Source of the DNA: an uncultured Acetatifactor sp.
Lineage (GTDB): Bacteria > Bacillota > Clostridia > Lachnospirales > Lachnospiraceae
DNA length: 31,370 bases
Assembly: GCA_910586775.1 (NCBI GenBank)
Contig: CAJUJN010000027.1
Location: forward strand, 1-31,370
Direction: 5' to 3'
The translations under genes and the position numbers were made by a program. Positions 1 to 7,496 of the stretch are shown one piece after another (the stretch's first letter is position 1; the number at the start of each line of letters is the position of its first letter). The notes below the pieces were generated by a model. It saw nothing but the letters and a program-made list of their open reading frames with translations, was not told the origin of the DNA and made no database searches.

Positions 1-585
1 ATACAGTTTCATTTCCTTTGCGTATTTTGACAAGTTTGCAAGGTTCTTTTTTTCATCAACAGCGTAAGCATTGACAGCTTTATTGAAAATTTCGTTATCA
101 AGTTTTGTACGGTACTTAAAGCAATCACATATGGTTCTCTCTCTGTCATACACGGGCAATGCTACACCATTGAAATTATCTGCAGATTTTCCGATTGTCA
201 GAAAGTCTTTTTGAATATAGTAAGCTTTCATCGGAAATTCTACAATGTTCTTTACGACACGGGACGCTGTTCTCGGTACGGCAATCGACCACTCACGGGG
301 AGAAAAATCATTGTATCCATAATGGAATAATGCAGATTCCACGCAAATAATCCCTTGCGGAAGAAGCTCATGTATGAACTGTTCCTCTGTCGTATCACTG
401 CTCTGCGGAAGCTGATAAAAGCCCCTTCGAATCCTCTCAATAACTCCTTCTTTACAAAAAGCAGCCACCTCGTATTTATTTATTCCTTTATCGGCAAAGT
501 CTGAAGTTTTTGCAATGCCGCCGTTATTTTCAATCACATTTTGTATAATTTCTTTCTTATTCAAGCGAACACCAACTTTCCGCAT
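1..585 (-). CDS. abiEi: AbiEi-type antitoxin / transcriptional regulator (3' end outside window)
   Basis: The first 195 residues are visible and the frame is open at the window edge. The N-terminus (about residues 8-60) reads as the winged-helix domain of the type IV AbiEi antitoxins (NGGIAKTSDF, then a GVIERIRRGFYQLP turn), followed by the usual ICVESALFHYGY and YDRERTICDCF segments. In known AbiE systems this protein represses its own operon and counteracts the AbiEii nucleotidyltransferase toxin, whose gene would lie next downstream, outside this window. The ATG at 585 has no good ribosome site. A TTG 24 bases downstream (start of LNKKEI) is an alternative. The gene has its own sigma-A-like promoter. 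It is AT-richer than the exporter gene upstream, which fits acquisition by transfer. Confidence 0.8.
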   Translation of the reverse strand, partial: MRKVGVRLNKKEIIQNVIENNGGIAKTSDFADKGINKYEVAAFCKEGVIERIRRGFYQLPQSSDTTEEQFIHELLPQGIICVESALFHYGYNDFSPREWSIAVPRTASRVVKNIVEFPMKAYYIQKDFLTIGKSADNFNGVALPVYDRERTICDCFKYRTKLDNEIFNKAVNAYAVDEKKNLANLSKYAKEMKLY

Positions 586-611
586 ACAAAAAATAAATAA
601 TGTATGTATTC

Positions 612-640
612 ATTATAGCGTATAATTAGAAGAAAAGCAA
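612..640 (-). promoter_or_regulatory. promoter of the AbiEi gene
   Basis: On the minus strand TTGCTT (635-640) is followed after exactly 17 bases by TATAAT (612-617), giving a start of transcription about 20 bases before the ATG. A 6-bp inverted repeat, CATACA (583-588) and TGTATG (601-606), spans the start codon and leader and could be an operator, as AbiEi proteins are autorepressors. The rest of the 586-770 gap shows nothing else recognisable. Confidence 0.6.
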
Positions 641-770
641 CAACTAAACACTAACATTTTTCTAAATTTGCATGTCTAAAAGAAAGGCAGTTAAATTACA
701 ACCGCAAAGTTACACTATATTCCACATAAAAACATCCTTATCTGGTGACAGCAAAGGCGAATCCATCAGC

Positions 771-2018
771 TCATCCAGGATATTGCCCTTCCTCCATCCT
801 CCTGAAAAATCCCGCCGCAAGCAGCCCAATCCCACATACCGCCATACCCGTGGGGATCAGCACAAAATAAACTGCCTCCCGGAATCCGTCAAGCAAAAAT
901 CCGTAAACCATCTGTCCCACCGGTTGGGCGCACATGGTGACAGCCGATGTATAAGCCATAACTTTTCCAACCATGTGCCCCGGCGTATTCTGCTGAATCA
1001 CAGACACCGCAAAGACTGAAAAAATACTGATTGCAGCCTGCATCCCGCAGAGCGAAGCAACCGTCACGGCATACCTGGCCACCGCCCCGAAGGGAAAGAG
1101 AAAGGCGGCGCCGGCAGGAATAATACATGCCCCAATTGCCCCAAGCACAAAGGATAGCCTGCGTATTTTCAGCTTTCCGGTGAGAAGCCCCGCCGCTATA
1201 CTTGCAAAAATCGTCGCAACCGCCAGTGCACTCTCCGCCCCGCCGTAATATTTTGCATCCAGGCCAAGAACCGTCCGCACGATAAACGGAAGCCCCACCA
1301 GTGCAACCCCCATGACAAAGAATCGGGATACCGCCGCCAGAAGCAGCAGCTTCATGATATTCGTCTTTTCTTTCACGATAAAACGGATACTGCTGAAAAA
1401 ATCATCTTTTACCATGGACAGGATATTTCCCTGAAATTCCCCGGGCTGATAACCCAATTTTATAAAACATTCCAGAAATGCCGTGACAAAAAAGCATACG
1501 ACACTTGCGTACATCACCGGTTTCAGGCCAAATGCCCCATACAGAATCCCCCCAAGCAAAGGCGCAGTCAGATAAGAAACAGACGCTACCTGGTTCACAA
1601 CAGCGTTTCCCCTGATAATATTATCCCCTGTCAGCATCTGGGGGATACACGCCTGCACGGTGGGCGTCTCAAAGGCCCCCAGAACAGAGAGCGCCACAAG
1701 CAGCAAACCAATTACGGCAATGGCATTTTCGCCGGACAAAAGCACTGCCGCACCGGTCACACAGATTCCCGTCAGGGCATCTAAGGCCACCATAATATTC
1801 CTCCTGTCCGCCCGGTCGGCAAGAATGCCGCCAAGGGGCGACAACAGGATAGCCGGAACCGTAGCAACAGACAGAATTCCCGCAAACACAGCCGCCGAAC
1901 CGGTTTCTTCCAACACATACATGGACAGCGCCAGCCGCAATATGTAATTGCCGAACAAAGAGCTGACCTGCCCCATTACAAGGAGTGTAAAATTTTTCGT
2001 AAACAGCTTCTGCCCCAT
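771..2018 (-). CDS. MFS transporter, probable drug exporter
   Basis: This 415-residue polytopic membrane protein has the length and pattern of 12-helix major facilitator exporters of the MefA/MFS_3 type. The motif-A loop between helices 2 and 3 is visible (GGILADRADRRN, about residues 63-75). Hydrophobic segments continue to the C-terminus, which ends in a short basic tail. It is predicted to sit in the cytoplasmic membrane and expel a small molecule by proton antiport; the substrate cannot be read from sequence. The start codon lies 3 bases after the TetR stop, and its AGGAGG ribosome site is inside the last codons of the TetR gene, so the two are translationally coupled. Regulation by that TetR protein is the natural inference. 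Confidence 0.85.
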   Translation of the reverse strand: MGQKLFTKNFTLLVMGQVSSLFGNYILRLALSMYVLEETGSAAVFAGILSVATVPAILLSPLGGILADRADRRNIMVALDALTGICVTGAAVLLSGENAIAVIGLLLVALSVLGAFETPTVQACIPQMLTGDNIIRGNAVVNQVASVSYLTAPLLGGILYGAFGLKPVMYASVVCFFVTAFLECFIKLGYQPGEFQGNILSMVKDDFFSSIRFIVKEKTNIMKLLLLAAVSRFFVMGVALVGLPFIVRTVLGLDAKYYGGAESALAVATIFASIAAGLLTGKLKIRRLSFVLGAIGACIIPAGAAFLFPFGAVARYAVTVASLCGMQAAISIFSVFAVSVIQQNTPGHMVGKVMAYTSAVTMCAQPVGQMVYGFLLDGFREAVYFVLIPTGMAVCGIGLLAAGFFRRMEEGQYPG

Positions 2019-2021
2019 CCC

Positions 2022-2876
2022 TTACAGCCTCCTTTCTTCCATAGGATGCGTTTCCTCCAGGGAACAGCCTCCTTCTATGGAATGCTTTTTCTTCATGGGC
2101 TGCTCCTCTTCTAAGGAATGCACTTCTTCTATGGATTGCACTTCTTCTATGGATTGCACTTCTTCTATGGATTGCACTTCGTCTATGGATTGCTTCTCTT
2201 CCATGGAATGTATTTCTCCGAAATGCGCTTTCTCCGCAGAGGGCGCGCTCCCCAGTATCCGCTCCGTTCTCTCATACATCCCCTCTTCGATAATCGGCAG
2301 CCCCATAGCTGAGAGAACCTCCGCAATAAACAGGCATTTATGCCGGATTCCTTCCGCATCTCCCGGGAACACGGAAGGCAGCAGCCAGAAATTGACAAGC
2401 GGCAGCAGTTCGGAAAGCTCCTTTGCATACGCCGTCCGGATAGAGCCGTCGCGCCTGCCCTCCTCAATCAGCTCAAACCACAGAGGAGTCAGCACCCGCC
2501 GGTTCGCCTCTACCGCAGCAGCCAGAATGCGCGGATCCTTCAGGACAGGCACTGCCTGGGCGCTGATTTTTTCCCGCTCTTCATCGGCTCTGTCAAGGGC
2601 AAGCACTTGGCGGATTTTCTGCATTCCGTTCAAATCGGAGCGCCCTCTGACCGCCTCAAAAGGATTGTTTTCGAAAAACATCTGATCCCCCAAAGCATGC
2701 AAAACCTCTTCCTTGGTCTGAAAAAAGCGGTAAAACATTCCCTTTGCCCCGCCTGCCCGCTCCATGATATCCGTAACTGCAGTCTCCTCATAGCCCTTTG
2801 ATAAAAACAGTTCCTTCGCCGCCTCCAGAATCTCTCTTCGCCACTGCTCCGGCGGCTTTTTCACCGGTCTTGCCAT
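2022..2876 (-). CDS. TetR-family regulator with a hexapeptide-repeat tail
   Basis: Residues 1-60 form a TetR DNA-binding domain (ILEAAKELFLSKGYEETAV, then MFYRFFQTKEEVL). The middle is the helical ligand-binding region typical of TetR proteins. The typical family length is about 190-220 residues, but this protein has 284. The extra tail (about residues 223-284) is ten consecutive six-residue units of consensus (H/Q)-S-(I/M/L)-E-E-x, rich in glutamate with a hydrophobic residue every sixth position. In DNA it is an 18-bp tandem repeat with four almost identical central copies. The start has GGAGG 9 bases upstream. A strong promoter and a perfect palindrome precede the gene. It most likely represses itself and the downstream exporter. 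The tail's function is unknown. Confidence 0.85.
   Translation of the reverse strand: MARPVKKPPEQWRREILEAAKELFLSKGYEETAVTDIMERAGGAKGMFYRFFQTKEEVLHALGDQMFFENNPFEAVRGRSDLNGMQKIRQVLALDRADEEREKISAQAVPVLKDPRILAAAVEANRRVLTPLWFELIEEGRRDGSIRTAYAKELSELLPLVNFWLLPSVFPGDAEGIRHKCLFIAEVLSAMGLPIIEEGMYERTERILGSAPSAEKAHFGEIHSMEEKQSIDEVQSIEEVQSIEEVQSIEEVHSLEEEQPMKKKHSIEGGCSLEETHPMEERRL
2025..2210. repeat. 18-bp tandem repeats inside the TetR gene
   Basis: Units of 18 bp, on the plus strand CACTTCTTCTATGGATTG, run at 2121, 2139, 2157 and 2175 (the last with one change). Degenerate units continue on both sides (CTCCTCTTCTAAGGAATG at 2103, CTTCTCTTCCATGGAATG at 2193). The unit length is a multiple of three, so gain or loss of units would only lengthen or shorten the protein tail. 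Confidence 0.85.
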
Positions 2877-2899
2877 ATCCGTTTTCCTCCTTTATTTCA

Positions 2900-2920
2900 T
2901 TATTGACTTTTAGTCAATAA
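2900..2920. promoter_or_regulatory. probable TetR operator (9-3-9 perfect palindrome)
   Basis: TTATTGACT (2900-2908), three T bases, then AGTCAATAA (2912-2920) form a perfect inverted repeat. It sits just downstream of the -10 box, over the expected transcription start of the TetR-MFS operon, where a bound repressor would block initiation. Size and symmetry fit a TetR dimer site. Confidence 0.75.
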
Positions 2921-2922
2921 CT

Positions 2923-2951
2923 ATTATAAAAGAATCTGCTTTCTATGTCAA
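2923..2951 (-). promoter_or_regulatory. promoter of the tetR-MFS operon
   Basis: On the minus strand a consensus TTGACA (2946-2951) and TATAAT (2923-2928) are separated by exactly 17 bases, a perfect sigma-A promoter. The palindrome at 2900-2920 follows directly. Confidence 0.85.
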
Positions 2952-3083
2952 GCAGATTCCAGGGTTCCATTCAGGATTCCGGAAGTTATTCCGAAAATCT
3001 CAATATTTTGTCTGTTTCTTCCATAAAAAAAGAGAGTTTCTCATGTAGATACGGAACGATGATAGAAAAGATACAAATATGCA

Positions 3084-3112
3084 TTGCAACGGGCAGGCAA
3101 ATATTTTATAAT
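3084..3112 (+). promoter_or_regulatory. promoter for the plus-strand gene at 3234
   Basis: TTGCAA (3084-3089), 17 bases, TATAAT (3107-3112). It lies about 120 bases before the start codon, leaving a leader of roughly 115 bases in which no strong structure is apparent. The stretch 2952-3083 shows nothing else recognisable. Confidence 0.6.
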
Positions 3113-3233
3113 CAAAGATACCAATCAAAATTGAGAAGGAATCCGATAATCAGATCCCCACAACAGGTTTCTGCATTACCGCCGCCCCACCGCTGCAGCC
3201 AATCTATGAAGCCTAAAGAAGAGGAACTTGCAT

Positions 3234-4595
3234 ATGAACCTTGTTGATCAGTTATGGACATTGCAGCAGATATACCGAAATGAAAATGCCTATTATGACC
3301 TGGAACATGACATGCACCTACACCGCATACCGGCAAATCTCCCCGCTGACAGGCTGGAAGCGCTGGCGCAGGCAGACTGCATGCCCAATCAGATGGCCTT
3401 ACCCCGGCATGACGAACTATGGGGCGATTTCCATGCTCTGGCAGAAACATGGACCCTGGCCGAAGCAGCAGATGCCTTTATCGCAGGCCTCTGGTCTGCG
3501 CCTTTCCTATGGCAGTCCGCCTTGCCCGCAAAACTTCTCTCACAGGCTACGCCCAGGCATCCTTTCACGCCCTATGCCGGTTCAGGCGATACCTGCAGGG
3601 TCTGCGGCTTCCGCCGGAAAGCCGTGGACATCACATATCTATGGTACCGCCGCATGACGGGGAGCTTTCCTCTCGCCGGAGACCCTGCAGGTTATGTATA
3701 CGCCTTGCGGGAAATGGCAAAATCCCAATCCCGCCCTGTCCCCACGGCATATGACCTGTGGACGTTCCGCGCCATCCTGACCGTGATCCGGCAAATGCCT
3801 CCGAAATCACGGTACAGCAAAACAAGGGATGCCCTGCAAAAAGAAAAACTGCTTCCCACTTCCCCAAAAGCAAATTACTGCTCTCTGCTGGAGGTACTGG
3901 CCCTGACAGGCATCCTGGACACGCCCGAGCATCCCGGAATGGCCACACAGTTCACGACTTATCTGGAACGTGACCTGCGCCCCTCCGTGCGGGTGGAAGT
4001 ACAGGCGCCGTTGGCATGGTGGGACTCCTCTATCGGTATCAACGAAACAGCCTTGCGCCGGATTTTCAGCGGAACCGACTGCTCCCCTGTCTCCCCGGCA
4101 GACCGCCCCATGCCTGTTCCGCCCCTGTCCCGGACAGTCACAGGAGAACTGGCAGATCGAAAAACGCCCCGGAGGAGACTGCCCGTCTCCCCGGATGCGG
4201 GAAACGGCCCCGCCCAGGCTAAAGATGTATATGCTGTCCGCATACGTGAGGACGCATGGGTCACGATTTACTGCCACAAAGTGGAAGACAACTATGTAAT
4301 AGTGGAATATCTGGACGGCATCTTTTCCGAAATGCCTTTGAAATCCCAGATCATCAGCGCTTTCCGCCCCCGCAGCAGCGGCAGGTGGCAGGCAAAAGCG
4401 TCCGGCCTGGACAGGACTTTCCTTATACTCGCGGCCACAAAAACTTACCATGACGTGTCTATACTTCCTATATACCTTTGCGGAACCATAATCCTTCAAC
4501 ACGCCTTCTCTGTTGATCAGAACCGCATATGCACCGGCATTTCTTGCGCAGGCCATATCTTTTTCTTCATCCCCTACAAACACAATATCCGATAA
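3234..4595 (+). CDS. uncharacterised protein with a fused, non-native C-terminus
   Basis: This is the only convincing plus-strand gene in the window. The ATG at 3234 is chosen because GAGGA ends 8 bases before it; an upstream in-frame TTG at 3228 is less likely. The protein is rich in W, Y, H and P, has a single CxxC (Cys121, Cys124), and has a low-complexity proline-rich linker near residues 290-325. A short beta-rich segment follows (AWVTIYCHKVEDNYVIVEYLDG). I do not recognise the family. From about position 4435 onward the frame reads the antisense of the HAD hydrolase gene, so the last 45-50 residues are probably not native. The natural stop seems lost in a deletion. It is GC-richer than the HAD gene it runs into. 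Confidence 0.6.
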   Translation: MNLVDQLWTLQQIYRNENAYYDLEHDMHLHRIPANLPADRLEALAQADCMPNQMALPRHDELWGDFHALAETWTLAEAADAFIAGLWSAPFLWQSALPAKLLSQATPRHPFTPYAGSGDTCRVCGFRRKAVDITYLWYRRMTGSFPLAGDPAGYVYALREMAKSQSRPVPTAYDLWTFRAILTVIRQMPPKSRYSKTRDALQKEKLLPTSPKANYCSLLEVLALTGILDTPEHPGMATQFTTYLERDLRPSVRVEVQAPLAWWDSSIGINETALRRIFSGTDCSPVSPADRPMPVPPLSRTVTGELADRKTPRRRLPVSPDAGNGPAQAKDVYAVRIREDAWVTIYCHKVEDNYVIVEYLDGIFSEMPLKSQIISAFRPRSSGRWQAKASGLDRTFLILAATKTYHDVSILPIYLCGTIILQHAFSVDQNRICTGISCAGHIFFFIPYKHNIR

Positions 4596-5126
4596 TTTAA
4601 CCTGCATTCTATCACTCAGTATCTCTAATCCTTTTGTGCATGATTTTCTATAACCGGTATCATTTGATGTAAAAGGATATTCTATGTACTTTATCACAGG
4701 CGCTATATCCTCCAGGGCATAGACATTGTCCATGCCATATGCCACATCCGACAGGGTGCCTGACCGTATCCCTTCCACAGAAAGCGCCTTTAATGTCTGC
4801 TCTACATCAGGAAACAGAGAACAATCCTGCCTGAAATAAGTGTAAAAGCTTTCTTTGACCCGCTCCATATCTTGCAATGCTATGTTCATGCCATTCAGTA
4901 TCTCAGTAAAAATTTCCGTGGAGGAAACCTCGTGATCTCTCGGATGAATCCTGGTATTATATTGAGCCAGTACATTGCCGGCATTTTGATAATGTGATTC
5001 AGAAAAAGTATAACCGTATTTTTCTGCAATATGTTCAAATGCCGGTCTGTACAGCTCAGACCAGTTCATGGGCTTTCTGTAATCAACTAATGTCTGTCCG
5101 ATATCAAATATCACTGCTTTAAACAT
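3807..5126 (-). CDS. HAD-family hydrolase, stop codon lost (natural part about 4445-5126)
   Basis: Residues 1 to about 225 form a complete HAD-superfamily phosphatase: motif I FDIGQTLVDY near residue 8, motif II at TLSDVAYGM, the motif III lysine in GYRKSCTKG, and motif IV FVGDEEKDMACARNAG. The usual second aspartate of DxD in motif I is glycine, so the general acid is absent or supplied elsewhere; activity is therefore uncertain. Relatives are about 230 residues long. Here the frame runs on for a further 210 residues that are merely the antisense of the plus-strand gene ending at 4595, so the C-terminus was cut at a junction near 4430-4470. The ribosome site is weak (GGAAAGAGAG). It may be expressed with the methyltransferase upstream. 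Confidence 0.65.
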   Translation of the reverse strand: MFKAVIFDIGQTLVDYRKPMNWSELYRPAFEHIAEKYGYTFSESHYQNAGNVLAQYNTRIHPRDHEVSSTEIFTEILNGMNIALQDMERVKESFYTYFRQDCSLFPDVEQTLKALSVEGIRSGTLSDVAYGMDNVYALEDIAPVIKYIEYPFTSNDTGYRKSCTKGLEILSDRMQVKLSDIVFVGDEEKDMACARNAGAYAVLINREGVLKDYGSAKVYRKYRHVMVSFCGREYKESPVQAGRFCLPPAAAAGAESADDLGFQRHFGKDAVQIFHYYIVVFHFVAVNRDPCVLTYADSIYIFSLGGAVSRIRGDGQSPPGRFSICQFSCDCPGQGRNRHGAVCRGDRGAVGSAENPAQGCFVDTDRGVPPCQRRLYFHPHGGAQVTFQISRELCGHSGMLGRVQDACQGQYLQQRAVICFWGSGKQFFFLQGIPCFAVP

Positions 5127-5148
5127 ATTCTCTCTTTCCGTTAGGAAT

Positions 5149-5238
5149 TGTCAGAAAATAACTGATACAACTTCTTTAGAGAAAAACCCGGAAATACAAG
5201 GAAAACAGCTTCAAACTCGTATCAGTTATTTGTAGACA
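5149..5238. repeat. 90-bp element with 20-bp terminal inverted repeats (MITE-like)
   Basis: The left end, TGTCAGAAAATAACTGATAC (5149-5168), and the reverse complement of the right end, TGTCTACAAATAACTGATAC (5219-5238), agree at 17 of 20 positions, with a perfect inner 13-bp arm. The 50-bp interior codes for nothing recognisable. No clear target-site duplication flanks it. It may be a miniature inverted-repeat element, a scar of an insertion sequence, or simply a long-looped hairpin in the mRNA before the HAD gene. Confidence 0.5.
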
Positions 5239-5243
5239 CTTCC

Positions 5244-5372
5244 TTACCACTGCGGCGAAAATTTCCCCGATTCTTTCAGAGCACTATTCAGTCTTTGCGC
5301 CTTATTCACCGCTGTCTGCTTTGTCTCTATCAATGTCTTGGTGCCTGGAACAATAGCGAAAACGCAAGTCAT
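5244..5372 (-). CDS. 42-residue ORF overlapping the methyltransferase stop (unknown or gene remnant)
   Basis: The ATG overlaps the methyltransferase TGA in an ATGA arrangement, typical of translational coupling. The product begins MTCVFAIVPGTKT, continues as an amphipathic lysine-rich helix, and ends KFSPQW. It looks like genuine coding sequence by composition, but I recognise no family. It could be a small coupled protein, or the preserved C-terminal end of a larger gene whose front was deleted. The inverted-repeat element begins 5 bases after its stop. Confidence 0.4.
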   Translation of the reverse strand: MTCVFAIVPGTKTLIETKQTAVNKAQRLNSALKESGKFSPQW

Positions 5373-6196
5373 TTTATTTTTCTGCCAACCAGACAAATCC
5401 AATTCGGCAATGCCATCCGGGGATTTTCTTTCCAGTCATACATTCTGTCTACTTCTTCCCTGCTGACAATGACACCGTTAATTATATCCTCTGTTTTTAA
5501 CCAAAAAGGCCGTTCATAATTCTTTTCGTCAAACATTTCTTCAAAATGTTCCAGGTGTATTCCAGAATGCATCACTGCATTCAAGATATCCTGCAGTCTC
5601 CAATGAAAATTTACTGTGTCCTCATCTTCAAAAGGGCCCGTTGCATCATATGGCTTTATCACCTCTAATTCTCCATTAAATGGCCGCAGATACGGGTGGA
5701 TTTCATAAACAATATTAAGCCCCCCTGTTTTTAATATCCGGCTTACATTTTCATACATAGAGGGCAGATCATTCAGCCATACATGGACACCGTTTGATGT
5801 ATATACTAAGTCGTATTCGTTATCACGAATTCCTTCCAATTTCATAGTATCCGCACAAATAAATTCGATAACATCGCCAAGTCCTTCTCTATCTGCCACC
5901 TTTTTCGCATGTGCCAACTGATTTTCAGAAATATCACAGGAGGTTACTGTTGCGCCCAATAAAGCAAAAGCGAATACGGCAAGATTATCGCCGCTGGATG
6001 GTACGCATACCCGTTTTCCTGTGAAATCGGGAATATATTTCTGAATCATCTCCCAGGTTTTGCGGTGAAACGCTTTTGAGGGATCCTCTAAAATCGGACG
6101 GAGTATTTTCTCTGAATGATTAAAGGCTGACCACTTTTCCGAATAATGATTCCAATCTTTTTTGTTCTTTTCGATCACTTTATTATACGTGCTCAT
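5369..6196 (-). CDS. class I SAM-dependent methyltransferase
   Basis: This is a 275-residue Rossmann-fold methyltransferase. Motif I is VCVPSSGDNLAVFAFALLGA near residues 63-82, the acidic end of beta-2 is TSCDIS, a DT(M)KLEG segment marks motif III, and DLVYTSNGVHVW with KTGGLNIVYEIHP gives motifs IV and post-IV. The substrate is unknown; the family includes small-molecule and tRNA methylases. The ATG at 6196 is chosen over a GTG one codon earlier because AGGAGG lies 5 bases upstream of it. It follows the toroid protein gene on the same strand after 167 bases and overlaps a 42-codon ORF. The coding sequence is visibly AT-richer than the transporter and glycosidase genes on the right, as are its immediate neighbours. 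Confidence 0.85.
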   Translation of the reverse strand: MSTYNKVIEKNKKDWNHYSEKWSAFNHSEKILRPILEDPSKAFHRKTWEMIQKYIPDFTGKRVCVPSSGDNLAVFAFALLGATVTSCDISENQLAHAKKVADREGLGDVIEFICADTMKLEGIRDNEYDLVYTSNGVHVWLNDLPSMYENVSRILKTGGLNIVYEIHPYLRPFNGELEVIKPYDATGPFEDEDTVNFHWRLQDILNAVMHSGIHLEHFEEMFDEKNYERPFWLKTEDIINGVIVSREEVDRMYDWKENPRMALPNWICLVGRKIK

Positions 6197-6324
6197 CACA
6201 ACCTCCTGTTCGCCATCCGGCTATTTTCTTCCTTATTTAATTCGTATCTAACACCAGATTTGCAGGCTCCATTGATCCGGTTTTGGCATTCTTTAACACT
6301 GTACGGAAATTCCACAGTTAATTG

Positions 6325-6360
6325 ATTCATTCCAGAATTCTTTCCAGGATTCTTTCCGGG
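6325..6360. repeat. 3 x 12-bp tandem repeat just after a stop codon
   Basis: Three consecutive units, ATTCATTCCAGA, ATTCTTTCCAGG and ATTCTTTCCGGG, end 3 bases before the stop codon of the gene at 6364-7419. They may have arisen by slippage. No function is evident. Confidence 0.6.
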
Positions 6361-6363
6361 TTC

Positions 6364-7419
6364 TTATTCGTTCTTTGAATAGTGCATAATCAGAAGCGCC
6401 CTGAAAGTGATATCGCAGAATCTTCGCGTAGAAGTCTTCCAATCCGTTTCTAACTGCTGTCCGCCATATGTACTGAAACCTTTTAACTGATTCTCTGCAA
6501 TCGGTGCCATGCAAATTCCGTCTTCGCTTACGAAATCCTGCAGAATTCTCACTTCACGCTGCAGTTCTTCAAGATATGCTGCAAGTCCGCATCGGCATAA
6601 CCACTCCACTCTGTCAAAATAAGTATAATGAATTCCATTTTCGTCATAACCCAGCTGATATCCCTCTTTCAGACAGCCCAGCGTCCCAAGCACATATCCC
6701 ACCCAGGAATCACCGCCCACCTGTTTTTCGGGACGATCTGTCCTCATCAGTTTTTTAAATGACCGGGCGAGCATTTTTCTATTCTGTTCCGTTTTCCACG
6801 AATCTGTATGAGCGAGAATGTCAAGATGATAATAGCTGGGCCACTTTTCATAGTCATTGAATACACGTTTTTCCTTACCGCCGCTCTTCCTCAATCTTGT
6901 AATGTCTAACGCCGAATCCACTTCAAGCACACGATGAAACGAATCAAGCGCTAACTGTATCTGCGGCTTTATATCGATAATATCATCGTAACCGGCACGG
7001 GCAATACAGGCACAGCGGATAATATTCTGACCGTTTGCGGCATATCGGAACTCATCAAAATATTTGCCCTTTGTGCGGTAGCAGAGATCCGTCAGATCTG
7101 TTGTAACAAATGCTTCCATAGCCCTTTTCAAGACAGGAGTCTCTTTATATACCAGCTTTTCACCGAGATATTTTGTTCCGACTTCCTGATTTTCAAATGG
7201 TCCTGCATTTTTGTTCGGCCCGTGAAAGCCGTTGCCAAGCCACCCGTTTTCCTTTTGGCAGGATATGATAGATTGTATAATTGGCTCTCTCAGGATTTTT
7301 TCCTGTAACTGATCCTTCTCACGGGCAGATAACTCCTGGTTCAAAACCTCTGTTTTAACACGGTACTGAATAGACGGATTCGCATTGTTCAGTAAATAGT
7401 CAATCATTTTTGCTCTCAT
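6364..7419 (-). CDS. alpha/alpha-toroid (terpenoid-cyclase-like) protein, first of two relatives
   Basis: This 351-residue helical protein has an N-terminal segment of the form NPSIQYRVKTEVLN, then helices leading to CQKENGWLGNGFHG, a QW-like motif of prenyltransferase/squalene-cyclase repeat proteins. The C-terminal part ends STRRFCDITFRALLIMHY. I see no DxDD or DxxDD catalytic aspartates, so a true cyclase function is unproven; such proteins are usually left as hypothetical. The start is placed at 7419 because AAGGA stands 9 bases upstream. The in-frame ATG at 7455 lacks a ribosome site. It shares its N-terminal and C-terminal layout with the protein at 9238-10227, so the two are probable paralogues. 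Confidence 0.7.
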   Translation of the reverse strand: MRAKMIDYLLNNANPSIQYRVKTEVLNQELSAREKDQLQEKILREPIIQSIISCQKENGWLGNGFHGPNKNAGPFENQEVGTKYLGEKLVYKETPVLKRAMEAFVTTDLTDLCYRTKGKYFDEFRYAANGQNIIRCACIARAGYDDIIDIKPQIQLALDSFHRVLEVDSALDITRLRKSGGKEKRVFNDYEKWPSYYHLDILAHTDSWKTEQNRKMLARSFKKLMRTDRPEKQVGGDSWVGYVLGTLGCLKEGYQLGYDENGIHYTYFDRVEWLCRCGLAAYLEELQREVRILQDFVSEDGICMAPIAENQLKGFSTYGGQQLETDWKTSTRRFCDITFRALLIMHYSKNE

Positions 7420-7496
7420 ATGCTTTAGTCCTTCTGAAATCTCTTTTTCACCCATCAGAACATCTATTCTTTTTGTTTGAAATGTGTTGGGAAACT

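Noticed and set aside
2100..2210. CRISPR-like appearance of short repeats
   Set aside because: Units are contiguous 18-mers without spacers and stay in frame within a protein gene.
1948..2685. 245-codon plus-strand frame rich in Ser, Cys and Met repeats
   Set aside because: It is the antisense of the TetR repeat region; the TetR frame has a domain, promoter and ribosome site, this one has none.
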